Positions 1 through 11,377 of a stretch of DNA of 64,000 bases are shown one piece after another. Source of the DNA: Bretschneidera sinensis (Eukaryota > Streptophyta > Magnoliopsida > Brassicales > Akaniaceae); NCBI GenBank assembly GCA_023935145.1, contig CM043702.1, positions 102,147,088-102,211,087 of the forward strand. The letters run 5' to 3'. Position 1 is the stretch's first letter. Every line of letters starts with the position of its first letter. Both the position numbers and the translations under genes were made by a program. The notes beneath the pieces were generated by a model. The model made no database searches. It was not told the origin of the DNA and saw nothing but the letters and a program-made list of their open reading frames with translations.

Positions 1-350
1 TTCCAGAACAAGGCCCGAACCATCCTTTCCAAAACAGGCTCTGTCATTTTACTGCACGTGTGCGCTCGATCTCATGCTTGTGCGCTCGAGCGAAAGGTTG
101 CGCTCGAGCCTTCTATGTGTGCACACGAGTGCTTGTGCGCTTGATTACACTCTTCTGTGCTCGATCGCACTTGGTTGCTTCTAAGTCTTCCAGATTTCTT
201 CCTTTGAGTTCCAAAATGCTACATTTTCTCCAAGAACCTATAAAAACACAAAAATAAAGTAAAATGGATAAAACATGTAAACGAAGAGCTTAACAAATGT
301 AAATTAAGGGGCTTAAATATGAATATTTAAGCACTTATCACCCACCAACT
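1..350 (-). repeat. LTR end, truncated by the window edge
   Basis: The segment ends in CTTATCA and, read on the minus strand, would begin TGATAAG, the form expected of a gypsy LTR start. From about 59 to 170 the motif TGTGCGCTCGA and close variants recur several times. The 65-codon frame here is not credible coding. The rest of the element lies outside the window, so the family is unknown. The call rests on the terminal dinucleotides and on the change in sequence character at 351. Confidence 0.4.
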
Positions 351-546
351 ATCGGTCCTCCACTAGATTCTCCCCCTCTATCATAGGGTAGGATCATAGA
401 GCCGCTCCATGATTGCAAATACCCCCAATACCATCTTTTGGTGCCTAGCTTCTAGAGAACAATCATTCAAAATAAAGGAAACCTATAACAGATTAGCAGT
501 GCCCATCAGTAAACGAAACAAAAAAGCAAGAATATAACAAATTATC
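351..546. other. No recognisable feature
   Basis: I see no coding frame and no clear repeat here. It lies between an LTR end and the first readable protease codons of the next element, so it could be untranslated or rearranged retroelement sequence. Confidence 0.4.
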
Positions 547-557
547 TCTTTTATAAA

Positions 558-990
558 CAATGACCTGGAAGGACTGCAAATGCCCCATGATGGTGCCATG
601 GTCATCACCTTACTCATCGAGAACTACAGTGTAAGAAGGATCTTGGTTGAAAGCGGGACCTTAATCGACATCTTGTACCATGACATGTACACAAAAATGG
701 GGCTTAGCGACAAATAACTCACACTGGTCGCCTCCTTTCTCTACGAGTTTTCAAGAGAGCCGACACTCTTTAAGAATAGTGTTATCCTACTAGTCACTAC
801 AGGAATAACTCCTAAGCAGATCATTATCATGATCACATTCTTGGTCATCAAGCACCCGTCTGCATACAACGTCATCCTCGGCAGGCCAAGCTAAATCGCT
901 ATGAAAGCGATGGTATCTACATACCACTTGAAGATAAAGTTCCCCACTAAGAATGGTGTTATAAAAGTTTATGAAGATTAGGCAACCTCG
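558..990 (+). pseudogene. Retroviral-type aspartic protease remnant, element A
   Basis: In one frame from 558 the reading gives a Tat-type protease: ILVESGT followed by IDILY at about 641-680, then a later strand ending in the motif NVILGRPS near 870-892. The family active site is D-[ST]-G or D-N-G, but here glutamate stands in the aspartate position, so catalysis would be lost. Two in-frame stops lie at about 716 and 892. The frame continues with further stops through a linker to about 1240. Its role would have been to cut the Gag-Pol polyprotein. Confidence 0.65.
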
Positions 991-1319
991 CACTTCTGCA
1001 ACCTAAGCTCCATCAAGGGAGATCAAAAGACTAAAGCCCTGCCTCCAAGAATTGAAGACCTAAGGGGCAAGCTCAAAGAACCCAAAGGATAACCAGTAGA
1101 AAAGCTAATCATTGTTACCCTAAGAGAGGAAAAGGATCAAAAGGTTATCCAGATTGGGTCAAACCCACCAGAAGAACTTCGCACCTCACTCATCTCATTC
1201 CTCTGGGAAAACCAAGACATTTGTATGGTTGGCATCTGACGTGCCTTGAATTGAACCACAGGTCATAGTTCACAAACTAAATGTAAATCTTGGCCATAAA
1301 GGCATGGTGTAGAAAAAAA

Positions 1320-2030
1320 TTGTTTGCTCCTGAATGATAAAAAGCTATCGAAGAAAAAGTGGACATGCTGCTCGAGGCTGGCTTTATCTGGGAAGCCCAT
1401 TATGCGAACTGGGTCGCAAATGTTGTGATGGTGAAAAATCAAATGGTATATAGAGGATATGCATTGATTTCCCCAATCTCAACAAAGCATGTCCGAAAGA
1501 TAACTTCCCACGCTTGAGAATAGATTAGTTGGTAGACGCCATTTCGGGATACGAGTTACTCAACTTCATGGATGCATATTCTGGCTATAACAAATACTTA
1601 TGCATGAGCCTGACCAATTTAAAACCTCATTCGTTAAAGAAAAACGGACTTTACTGTTATAAGGCCATGTTCTTCAAGCTAAAAAATGTTGGAGCCACCT
1701 ATCAATAGTTAGCCAATAAGATTTTCAAGGATCATATTAGAAGAAATATGGAAGTCTACATCGACAAGATGCTTTTCAAAAGTGTACAGTAAGTGAAATA
1801 TATAGCCGACCTCGAAAAAACCTTAAGAGTCCTCAAACAATACCAAGTGAAGTTCAATCTCTATAATCACCTCATACTAATTCCTTGAGTTCATGGCAAC
1901 TTAGCGTGGGATTGAAGCCAAGCCAGAGAATATCAAAGTGATTCTAGACATGGGCCCACCACAAAACATCAAAGAAGTCCAAAGGTTGATAGGATGTGTT
2001 GCCGACTCGACCGCTTCATGTTCAAATCCA
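1320..2030 (+). pseudogene. Reverse transcriptase remnant, element A
   Basis: The stretch matches the fingers and palm of a Ty3/gypsy reverse transcriptase spread over three frames. A start is seen near 1355-1390, a MDAYSGY motif near 1568-1590, and a catalytic box reading YIDKML near 1756-1775, where the family has YIDDML. One catalytic aspartate is therefore a lysine. Stops and frame changes are frequent. The enzyme would copy element RNA into DNA in cytoplasmic particles; this copy cannot. Confidence 0.65.
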
Positions 2031-2800
2031 TTTAAAGGTGGCTTTCCTTTTTCAAGGCATTAAAAAAGAACAAGGATTTCACATTGACCGAAGACTATCA
2101 AGTATCTTTCAAAGATTTGAAAGAGTATCTCAGCTCACCTCCTCTACTGACCAAGCCATTGGAGAAGGAATAATTATTCCTCTACATCGTCATAAGCCCT
2201 ATGACCATCACCATGATTTTGATTCAAGTAGAAGATGGAATACAAAATCCCATTTACTATGTAAGCCGGATACTATACGATATAGAGAATCAATATTTAC
2301 CGAAAGAGAAAATGGCTTTCTTCGTTCTCATCACCGCCAGAAAATTATGACCATACTTCCAATCCCATACGATTATAGTGTTAACCGATAAACCATTGAG
2401 GCAAGTGTTACCTAAACCATACATCTCTAAAAGATTAGTTAAGTTATCTGTAGAGATCGAAGAGTTTGACATCCACTACAAACCCAAGACAACTATCAAG
2501 GCTCAAGACCTTGCTGACTTCATCGTAAAAACTACACTCTCTGAAGAACTTATCGGGGGGCGAGAACCCGAAAACTATAAGGAACCACTAAGCTGGACTC
2601 TCTTTGTCGACGAATCCTTTAGTAGTAGCAGAAGTGGGGTGGGCCTCATACTTACTAGCCCCAAGGGCTTCACTGTTGAGTATGCCCTTAGGTTCAAATT
2701 TCACGCCTCCAAGAATGAGGCAAAATATGAAGACTTGCTTGCTAGTACGGATAACAAAAGTGTTAACCACTTAAGATCTAGAAATCCATAATTATTCTTA
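2031..2800 (+). pseudogene. RT connection and RNase H remnant, element A
   Basis: The end of the RT connection region is followed from 2378 by a 137-codon frame. It contains the tether with KAQDLADFI at about 2500-2525 and then an RNase H start, WTLFVDESF at about 2594-2620, with GVGLILTSP and an NEAKYEDLL helix. These correspond to the WxLxVDGS, GAGLIL and NEAEYEAL motifs of Tat-type RNase H. The glycine after the first catalytic aspartate is replaced by glutamate. A second, more broken part of the domain continues to about 2960. Confidence 0.7.
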
Positions 2801-3059
2801 ATTGGTGGTTAACCAGATGAGAGTGAGTATAAAGCTAGGGGAACTAAAATAATCAGATACCTTGATAAAGCAAAATAGATGGCCAGGAACTTCATAAAGT
2901 TAAAGATTTCCTAAATACTGAGAATAGAAAACTCCAAGGCAGATGCCCTAATGCGACTAGCCTCATTCAGATAATCAGACCTCACTCAAACCATCTACTT
3001 GGAGACTTTGGCCACACCAAGTATAGATGAACTTCTAGTTACACCCATCTCTGAGGAAC

Positions 3060-3480
3060 CAATATTGATGGATCTAATCCTTGAGTACCTCAAGGACTGA
3101 AAAATCCTTAAGAAAAAGAAATAAGCTAGTAAAATCATCTCTTGTTCTGTCTAGTTCACCATTATCGAAGATTAACTTTATAGAAGAGGCCTTACTACCC
3201 CCTACAATAAATGCTTCGATCATGTAGACGTAGACTATGCTATTAGGGAAGTACATAAAGACATATGCGGGAGTCATATCAGGGGCAGGGTCCTAGCATA
3301 AAAAATCCTCAAACATGGGTATTACTAGCCCAAGCTGCTGTAAGAGGCCATTAACTTGGTCCAAAATTGCTAGAGGTGTTAGGTTTTCGCCGTTGTCTCA
3401 CATCGACTTCCCAATTTGCTAACATCGATCGTCAGTCCTTTCCCCTTTGCCATTTGGGGGGATTGATATCCTCAGACCTT
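3060..3480 (+). pseudogene. Integrase N-terminal fragment, element A
   Basis: From about 3180 the reading gives RRGLTTPYN, then a histidine-containing EVHKDICG segment, then a broken cysteine region near 3360-3380 and a short WG-D-I-L-RP start of the catalytic core near 3455-3475. This is the HHCC zinc domain and the beginning of the core of a Tat integrase. Stops interrupt it several times. The catalytic D,D-35-E core and C-terminus are missing, so the element is truncated at or near 3480. Confidence 0.6.
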
Positions 3481-4199
3481 TATATGCCTTTGTGAATGTA
3501 AGCTTAGTCATTTCTTGTTGGGTACATAAAGGGAGATGGCTATGGATGTCAAAAGTAAAGGGCTTAAAGAGTCCATCCGTTTGATTAAGCGCTTATTTGA
3601 ATCGGTCGAACATAATGGTTCTCTGGTCACCATTGACATTGGATAGCGTCTCCCGTATCGAAAATGGAAGAGAAAATTTCGGGCTAGCGTGAATGGTGGA
3701 TTTTATTTTTCCCTTGCTTTTTGTAACAACCTTTGTGCCCACATCTTACATTTAGAACTTAAACATTAATGAAAGAGTCTATTTTTTGTGCATGTCTTTA
3801 TGTTTTTATCTTTCAAATAGAGTGAAATATTTCATAATTTTTTGGCTTTTAGACCTAGACTTTGGACGTGGATGAGATTCCCGAGTCAAGGCTTCGATAT
3901 TTACACAAAGTATCTATTTAAGTATAGATCAAGGCTTTATGCTCGGGCTTTATTGATCTAGGATCTACCGAGGAGTTAAGGTGTTTGGACTAGTGCCTTC
4001 AGACATTTATAACGAATAAGATTGTGGGTATAAAATTATCGAGGTATTATCCATGGGCTTTTCTGGAAATAAGGTTGAGGGTGTGAAATGCTTGGTGCAT
4101 TGTCTCAGGTTTTTCTAGAACTAAAAATATAGGTAAGATTATATGAAAAATAAAACTTTGTTACTGATAGAAATGCCTAAGGTTCTTGGCATTTTAGGT
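3481..4199. other. Unassigned retroelement-derived spacer
   Basis: About 700 bases without an assignable protein. A plus-strand frame near 3535-3650 has an ordinary amino-acid mix but I do not recognise it. Because 4200-4581 is a minus-strand Tat integrase C-terminus, this spacer occupies the place where that element would carry its 3' region and an antisense ORF tail, as seen at 22691-23990. That reading is inference from position only. Confidence 0.35.
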
Positions 4200-4581
4200 C
4201 CGAGATACATTTGACCCGTTGAGGTTTTCGAGCTTAAATGTTCCCACTTTATAGATTCTTAGGACGTAGCATGGGTTCTTTCTAATTTGGGGTTAGCTTA
4301 CCTGTCTATCGCGGATGAGAGAATTCCTTCTTTATGAGTACTAGATCTCTGAACTTGAAGGTTTTGCCTTAAACTTGAGAGTTGTAATGCCTTTCCACCC
4401 TCTGGTGGTAGGCTGCGAGCTTGATTTGAGCTTTGTCTCTTGTTTCATCGATTAAGTCTATATACAATTTAAGACCTTCTTTGTTGTCTTCAGGGTTGAA
4501 GCTTTGTGTTCGTAATGATGGGGGTTGCAGAGCTAATATCAATAACAAATGGTTCAGCAACAGACTCAGAGCCAACAACAA
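4200..4581 (-). pseudogene. Integrase C-terminal fragment of another Tat element
   Basis: The minus frame contains a RTQSFNPEDN segment, a LIDETRDKAQIKLAAYHQR helix, and a YNSQV strand followed by a degraded GDLVL-type strand at about 4310-4370. These are the conserved C-terminal integrase landmarks of Tat-type elements, and the same segment appears at 24000-24300 in the nested Tat. It runs opposite to element A and to the element that follows, so it comes from a third insertion of which only this piece remains. Confidence 0.7.
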
Positions 4582-4599
4582 ATGACTTAGATTCTAGAG

Positions 4600-6600
4600 A
4601 AACTTAATTTGTTGATGGATCAAAGACCACATCATGAGTTTTCCTTAGAAACAATAGTGATAGGAGAGATTTTATGTAATAATCTTCAAGGGCATTCCCT
4701 AGATCAAGTGATTCTGACATGCCCATAGCTATCTTTGAGTTTTACCAAATAATAGTAACATAAAAACTCTTGCCAGGGAATTGAATGCTATATAGGTAAC
4801 TAATGCAAGGACTACTGCACCAATAGATTCTAAGGTCATGCATGCTCCACCTACCAGGAGACAGTCATCCCTTGGAGTTTAATAACCTGTTGAAGTACAT
4901 ATGCCACCTAGACCTGTTATCCAAGCACCAGGCTATCCTCCTGTTATACTGAAATGGGATTCCCAAATATTCAACCCATTCAGCAAGTCCCTAAAGGTCA
5001 ACCAAACATCCAGTAGGGGTAAGATCGAACCAATATAGTAGTGGTTCAACCCAGTGTACCATTGGCGCATCCAATCCAACCCAATGCACCATTGGTGCAA
5101 CCCATCCAACCTAATCTACTATTAGTGTAACTCATCCAACATAATGTACCATTAGTGCACTCAAACATCCTAGGATAGGTTAGAGCTCAGACTCAACAAA
5201 TACCACCTGAAATCCATGAGGCTTAACGACTTCCCATTGTTCCACCACCTCCTAACCTTGATGATCCTGCACGTGGTAATCAACCTTCTATCCCATATCA
5301 AATACCACTTAGATGGCTTGAGCAGTTTAAGCATTTATATAGGCATGGGATTTATAGGGTACAAAGGCTTGTTTATGGGAATCCTTACCCCGACTATATA
5401 GATCAATAGTTTAAGTTTCTTAGAAACTACATAATCTTTAACTTCACAACCTTTTTTGGGGATGATGAGAAAACAACTTTAAAGCACATTTAATGTTTCA
5501 TCATCTAATGTGGAGAATATTCTAACCACGATTTTTTGAAGCTACATTTGTTTGCTAATTCTTTGAGAGACAGGTGTTCATGTGGTACATTAATCTCCCT
5601 TAGAATTTGATCATGGATTTGAATGACATGCAGGAATGGTTTTTGACTCAGTTCGCTCGAATGAGTATAAGTGTTTCCATGGCTAATTTAACCAGGTTGA
5701 AACAGCAATAAGATGAGATAGCCGAAGATTATCTGAATCGCTTCAAGCGGGCTCGGGCCAAGTATGTAAAAATAGCCCAGGATGGTTGAGCTTTGAATTT
5801 AGTAAGAAGTTCAAGGGAATGGTCTTCCAACTTGTTCCAGCTAGTAGAAAAGGCTACTCGATATGAGTATATAGTAAAAGAAGAACAGAAAAAGAAGACC
5901 TCATCTTATGGGACATACTATTATGATCCCAATGTCGAGGTGGATGTATCCGAGTTTGTAGGTCGAGAACCTTTTATGTGTGATGCTCTGACAAAGAAAC
6001 AAACTTAAATGCAAAAGTCTAATAGACCCACTATTTTAGTGAAGTTATATCCCTTTGACAAGATTAAAGCATATCAAATTTTTGATCTGTTATTACAGGC
6101 TAAGCAACTTAGATTAGTAGGGCAACATAAAATGCCCTCAAGTGAAGAGCTCCAAGGCAGAAATTTTTGCATGTGGCATAGATATTTTTCTCACTCTACC
6201 AACAAGTTCATCGTGTTTAGAAATCTAATTCAGGAAAAGATAGATTGAGGGATACTTAAATTCTCGAGAAAGAAACAAAAGCAATGCAAGTTGATACTAA
6301 TCCATTCCTTGATTTAGTTAATGCTAACATACTTGCTTTAAATGATTCTTAATTGATGCAAGACAATAAAGGGCTTACTAATCCTCAATGTTTACTTTCA
6401 GGAAAAAACATGAGTACTTCGTGAAAAAAGACCCAACAAAAAATCTTGAAGCAATGGTATGAGGTTGGGGATCTTGAAGTCGGATTGCTAGGAGAGCCCT
6501 TAGGAAAGTTCTACAATTATGTCACATACTCCGAAGTACAAGATACCATGTTGTTCGGGGAGATCAAACCCCCATAATGGGTACATGAATTTGATGACTA
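4600..6600 (+). pseudogene. Gag remnant, element B
   Basis: The N-terminal part (about 4600-5200) is rich in proline, glutamine and asparagine and includes four 30-bp repeats at 5048-5167. A retrotransposon-gag core follows at about 5400-5790: a FGDDEKTTLKH start, then LFANSLRD, then a SMANLTRLKQ helix and AEDYLNRFKRAR. The next frames (5793-6248) hold a VEKATRYEY helix and a motif with cysteine and histidines, CMWHRYFSHST, followed by FRNLIQ, typical of plant gypsy gag tails. Several stops and frame changes separate these. It would have formed the particle shell. Confidence 0.7.
5048..5167 (+). repeat. Four 30-bp in-frame repeats in gag
   Basis: Units begin at 5048, 5078, 5108 and 5138, each starting AAC and containing a form of ACCATTGGTGCA. 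Thirty bases equal ten codons, so the array would lengthen a proline-rich linker without shifting the frame. Confidence 0.75.
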
Positions 6601-7190
6601 ATCATCAATTGTTGAAGATGAAGAGCTGAAGCCAAAAGTGGTTGTAACATCGAGACCAATAACTGGGATTCCTAGATTGGTTTTCTCAATAACCTTACCT
6701 GACGCTAAGAACATCATATATGTTGCTTGTCGAAAGAAAGTAGCTAAGTTGTTCATGGAATAGGTGAGCGTAAAAAACCAAGCAAATGTAGAAAAGAAAG
6801 GAACCAGGTCGAACAGAAGGACCGCCAATTACCTTTTGACCTACATTAGGTCTGTGAATGACCACTGTTGGAGGAAAAAGGGAAAGATATTAAAAAAAAG
6901 AGAGGCCAAGCCACTTCAAGGAGTAAACCTTATACACAACTGATATTTTGACATTAAAGGGAAGAAGCAACACATGTTGTGGTAAGGAAGCCAAGAACCT
7001 TTAAAGTGTCTCTCATAGAACCAGTAACATGGTACCACCTTCATACCAATACGAACCCAAATTTCCTCAACATGACTCGAACCTAGCAGATAAGATAGCT
7101 ACACCAGCAGGCTACCAAACAAAGACAAAATGTGTATTCTACGTAAATGTAGTGAATTTCTTATTCAAAGTTAAGGAGTTGAAGTTGACT
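6600..7190 (+). pseudogene. Gag tail to RT junction, heavily degraded
   Basis: A plus frame from about 6600 reads EDEELKPKVVVTSRP and then IPRLVFSITLPDAKN, which resembles the linker between gag and protease in related elements. After about 6900 no protease or RT motif can be read for roughly 300 bases. I treat this as a decayed and partly deleted stretch. Confidence 0.4.
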
Positions 7191-7760
7191 CAAACAAATC
7201 CAAAGTAATAATTCAAGCTAAACCCCCTTCTAATAAGAAAGAACTTCAAAAGTTCTTGGGGCAAGTGAATTTTTTAAGGTGTTTTACTGCTAATGTTGCA
7301 TGTAAAACCAAAGTTTTCTCTCCATTATTGAAGCTCAAAGGAGAAAAAGCTTTTATATGGGAAGATCATCACCAAAAGGCTCTCGAGAAGATAAAGAAAT
7401 GTCTTTAGAATCCTCCAGTCTTGATCCCTCCTTAACAAGGAAAACTGTTGAATCTCTACATGTCGAGAAGAAGCTTTTATATGGGAAGATTATCACCAAA
7501 AGGCTCTCGAGAAGATAAAGAAATGTCTTTATAATCCCCCAGTCTTGATCCCTCCTTAACAAGAAAAACTATTGAAGCTCTACATGTTGGCTATAGTAGA
7601 TTCAATAGGAAATTTATTAGCTTAAGAAAATGAATGTAACATCGAGTAAGCTATTTTCTATTTAAGCTGTGTATTAAATTCAAAGGAATGAAAATATTCT
7701 TCAACTGAAAAATTATGTTTAGTACTCTATTTTACCGTGACTAAATTATGTTATTACCTT
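7190..7760 (+). pseudogene. RT C-terminal / connection remnant, element B
   Basis: A reading with KKELQKFLGQVNFLR then FIANVA-like residues gives the thumb and connection of a gypsy RT at about 7220-7330. It is followed by FIWEDHHQKALEKIK at about 7351-7400, which corresponds to the conserved tether helix. The tether and the following strand are present twice because of a 124-bp direct duplication. The polymerase active site is not present in this copy. Confidence 0.65.
7347..7594 (+). repeat. 124-bp direct tandem duplication inside RT
   Basis: Copy 1 is 7347-7470 and copy 2 is 7471-7594. Both start AAGCTTTTATATGGGAAGAT and contain the same CTCGAGAAGATAAAGAAATG segment; only a few bases differ. 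124 is not a multiple of three, so the duplication itself shifts the frame. It arose after the element had inserted, or in its direct progenitor. Confidence 0.9.
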
Positions 7761-7838
7761 TTAAGTTTTGTGGTTCATGTGATTGCTCAAACTAATCTAG
7801 TTAAGTATATGTTGTCATGACACATACTTAGTGGTAGA

Positions 7839-8340
7839 ATGGCTCAATGGAGTCTAGTCATTATTGAATTTGATTTAATTTACATTTTTCAAAAGGCAGT
7901 TAAAGAACAAGACTTAGCTGATTCCTTGGTTGATCATCCTAGCATAGAATCAGAAATCACTGAAGAAAACTTGTTTGTAAGTTTAGCTCCATGGAATCTA
8001 AATTTTGATGGATCTAAAACAACGAAAGAAAGTGGGATTGGTTTATTAGTTTAGTCTCCGACTGGAATATAAATAGATTTATCTTTTACCCTCGAAGAGA
8101 ATTATTGCCATAATCAAGCTGAGTATGAAGCCTATACTATTATATTCGAGGTACTTAAAGAACTGGGAATTACTTCAATAGAAATTAAATGAGATTCACA
8201 GCTAGTTATCAAGAAATTAATAGGAAAATACAAATGTATGAGTTTCATGTTGGCATCATACTTAGTAGTAGTGCAATAATTTCTTAAAGAGTTTGATGAT
8301 ATAACCTTTCATCATGTCCTCGAGAAGAAAATTCAAGAGC
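7839..8340 (+). pseudogene. RNase H remnant, element B
   Basis: The frame starts with a tether (EQDLADSL) and continues with WNLNFDGSKT, keeping the first catalytic aspartate in the expected NFDGS context, then SGIGLLV. After one stop it reads NQAEYEAY, with the second catalytic glutamate, then an IEIK-DSQLV strand with the third acid. About four stops interrupt the domain. It would degrade the RNA of the RNA/DNA hybrid. Confidence 0.7.
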
Positions 8341-8639
8341 AAATATGTTGGCTCAAACGGCTACGGGGTTCCAAATCCCAAGTAATTGGAGACACAAATT
8401 AGCTCGGCTAAATCGAAGAACACTCCCTCCCATCACCGATAAAAAACTGAAACAAATGTTTTTACCATCCAAGTTTATTAGAATAACGACTAGAGAAAAC
8501 CAATTATAGATTCCTAAGGAATCCAAATATGAAAGCAAATAACTCTTTGAAGTTAAAAGCTCAACATTATGTTCTTTGGTGAGAGAATGAAGAGCTATAC
8601 AAATGAGACACTGAAGGATTAGTTCTAAAGTGTTTAGGA

Positions 8640-9766
8640 ACAGAGAAGTCACTACAAGTCATGATTAAGGTACACGAAGGAATTTGCGATGCTTATCAAT
8701 CAGGACTAAAAATATGTTGGTTAATACAAAGGTATTGGTATTACTGGCTTTCGATTTCAAATGATTGTCTTAAATACTCTAAGGGTTATCAAGCATGTCA
8801 ACAACATGAAAACATACCTCGAGTTCGTACTAGCCCTTTACATTTAATAGTCAAACCATGGCCATTTAGAGTATGGGCCATTGAGATAATTGAAAAAATC
8901 TACCCTACTTCAAGTAAATGACAAACATTCAAGTTGGTGGCCACTGGTTATTTTTTTGAGTGGGTAGGAGCTAAATCCTATAAAGAAATCGATGAATTTG
9001 AATTTATCAAATTTGTCCAAGAGGTGATAATTAATCGATTCGGAATCCCAAAATCTTTAACTGTGGATAACACATTAATGTTTAACGAGCAACGAGTTCG
9101 AGTTTTTACAGGATTATGGAATTAAGTTAATTAATTCTAGTCCATATTATGCTCAAGCCAATGGTAAGACTGAATCAATTAATAAGATTATCAAAAATAA
9201 TTTGAAAAAATTAATAGATCAGAATCCTAGAAAATGGGATGATTTGTTATCTAAAGTCTTATGGGCTTATCAAACATAAAAAAAGATCGAGTATTGAGAC
9301 TACCCCATTTGTTTTAGCATTTGGTCATGATGCAGTTTTGCCTATGGAAAATACTATTAAATCATTAAGAGTAGCCAGGAAAAATGAGCTAAGTTGTATA
9401 GATTATCATGATGCTATGTTGGTTGAGCTTGATGATCTCGAAGAAGTCCAATCCAAAGCATTATATAATATAATGCAACAAAAGTTGAATGTTGCTAAGG
9501 CTTATAATCGAAAGATTAAAGTAAAAGTCTTAGTAGAATGAGACTTAGTTTGAAAATTAATTTTGCCACTTGGATTAAAAGATCGAGAGCTAGGCAAATG
9601 GTCTCCCAATTGGGAAGGTCTGTTTTTAATGGTTAAGATTTTAAGTGGGAATGCATACAAGTTCATGTCCATTGATGGAAATGAACATAAATTATCTATG
9701 GGAAAATACTTGAAACCATATATGAAGCCAAAAATGGAAACGAAATTCTATCATATTAAATATTGA
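8640..9766 (+). pseudogene. Integrase remnant, element B
   Basis: The zinc domain is readable as VHEGICDAYQSG, then YWYYW, then C-QACQQHEN at 8670-8810. The core follows with FKLVATGYFFEWVGA (8931-8975), GIPKSLTVDNTLMF (9042-9082, aspartate present) and ANGKTESIN near 9160-9182 (the family has ANGQAEA, glutamate present). The C-terminal part has FGHDAVLP (9322-9345) and a strand set ending LKPYM near 9708. At least four stops or frame changes break it. It would insert element cDNA into chromosomes. Confidence 0.75.
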
Positions 9767-10612
9767 GTCCAATACAAAGAAAAATTTTAAAAAATGAAAT
9801 TATAAAATAACAATAAATTAAACTCTATAGTGAAAAAAGTCAATTATAACTGCCCATTTTGAGCGGATATAATCAGTTGAGTTAGCTATGTCATTATGAC
9901 TCTCTATGATGGTACGATGAATAGAGGTAACTTCCCCTTGATGAGTTGATAGGACAGAGTAATTTTTTTTTAAAGTCTTTGCTTTTCTTCACAGACCTCC
10001 CAAATGGGCATCGACTTGCTCAAGCTCTCGTTTGAGCTTTCTTCTTCGAGCCTTTGCTCATTTGTCTTCTATCAGAGTGCTCTCAGGCTCCTGTCGGATA
10101 CTCTTAGTACCACCTCATGAATATTTGAAGTCTTGCTAGTCTTGTTGCAATTACTACTATTTAGCTTGACTCTCATTAGCTAGAAACAACAATCTATCAA
10201 GATCATCATGCAAAAGACTTATAGCATGAATTCGATGCTAGGGTAGTTGAGTCTTCCTTTCCAACAACCAAGACACAAGCTGACGTATTTGTGTCAGTGC
10301 ATTGGTATCTCTACATAGGGACTCCCAACCCTAATTTATCAGCTTTTTGAGATGAAGCAAGTGTCCTACCACGTTAGGATAAGCATTCTAGATTCGCGCA
10401 CCAGTTATGGAAAACTTAGGGAATCTGTCTAGTATTACTTAGAGCTCAGCCTCTGGTGGAGAGGGTTCTTTCTCTTCATCTTCTTCTGAGTCCTCCTCAG
10501 TAGTTGAAGGGAGAAGCAGGGCCCTTCTACTAGTAGGATAAAAAATAATTTGCAGCTCTGTAGTGAGGCAACTTTCAGCCTCCTTAGGGTGAGCTTATTC
10601 CTCAAAAGGAGC

Positions 10613-10689
10613 CTACTTAAGGATAAACCATAAGCTTATAGAAATAAACAATTATACTAATATTGAAAAACTAGAATCAATGATCATAC
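10613..10689 (-). other. Predicted 77-bp intron, phase 0
   Basis: On the minus strand the donor is CTCGAG/GTATGATC and the acceptor is TTAAGTAG/GCTCC. The codon before ends exactly at the donor and the acidic third-exon frame starts exactly at the acceptor, so phase is kept on both sides. Confidence 0.65.
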
Positions 10690-11297
10690 CTCGAGTATTG
10701 AAGGCTCAACAACTAATGATATGACACCAGTATTTATAGCTTGAACCACTAAGTTAGAAGAGCTTAGGCCCTCAAGAGCCATCTCCATAACCTCCATATC
10801 TATAGCTTCATCTCATGAAGCTACCTCCACCAACTCACCACCATTACTCGCCTCAATTATAGCTAGGGTTACATTTCTATGGTCGGATAGCTCTTCTACA
10901 ACCTCTCTTGCTTATCTTTCTTCTTCTTTTTTTGTCTTCTTCTTTCTTCCATTTCTCTTATTCTTTCTTCCTCATCCTTTTCCAGTTTCCTTTCCTCATC
11001 GATCATCCTCGATCTTTCTCCTTCTTTCTGCACTCTCTTGTTTTCTTTTTTCTTGTTTCTCTATCAGTATCATTTCAGATTCTTTTAATATAACCCCCAT
11101 CTTTTCATCCTCTCTTCTCCTTTGTCTCTCCCTCTCTTTTCCTTCTTTCCATTTCTTTGACAAGTCCATTTGTGCCTGGGCTAAAGGTGACCATTGACAT
11201 TTTAGAGGTCGATCTCCTTTTTCAGGCTTAGACTTTTGAGAGCTAGAGACAATCTTTGACTTTGGGAATGAACCAGATAAGTGTTTGGTATTTTAGC

Positions 11298-11377
11298 CTA
11301 AAAAAAGCAAAATACTAAAGATATATCAACATAAGCTCTACAAATATCAAAGTAAAATAAGGTAAGAGATAATATAC
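11298..11377 (-). other. Predicted 80-bp intron, phase 1
   Basis: On the minus strand the donor is A/GTATATTATC and the acceptor is CTTTTTTTAG/GC after a T-rich run. Removing it joins a frame ending in ATT A to a frame starting GC and keeps the downstream lysine-rich frame open. The joined codon is AGC; the next is a decayed TAA. Confidence 0.65.

Larger units (their letters stand above)
547..3480 (+). mobile_element. Decayed Tat-like Ty3/gypsy pol (element A)
   Basis: Protease, reverse transcriptase, RNase H and the start of integrase follow in the order typical of Ty3/gypsy elements, in several frames with many stops. Wording of the protease, RNase H and integrase zinc region is close to that of the better preserved minus-strand Tat element at 19525-48997, so I place it in the same lineage. 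No LTRs, gag or integrase core could be matched to it. It is an old, truncated copy. Confidence 0.75.
4600..9770 (+). mobile_element. Decayed Ty3/gypsy gag-pol (element B)
   Basis: A gag with a retrotransposon-gag core and a CMWHRYFSHST segment is followed by the RT end, RNase H and integrase, all on the plus strand and all broken. The main part of protease and the RT palm is deleted or unreadable between about 6900 and 7190. Downstream, the antisense relic at 9818-12095 occupies the position of the antisense ORF known in some Tat elements, so I place it in that broad lineage. No LTR could be assigned. Confidence 0.7.

Noticed and set aside
10908..11093. Hydrophobic 61-codon plus-strand ORF resembling a membrane peptide
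   Set aside because: It is the complement of the lysine/glutamate-rich coiled-coil exon of the antisense relic; TTC/TCT runs create the apparent hydrophobicity.
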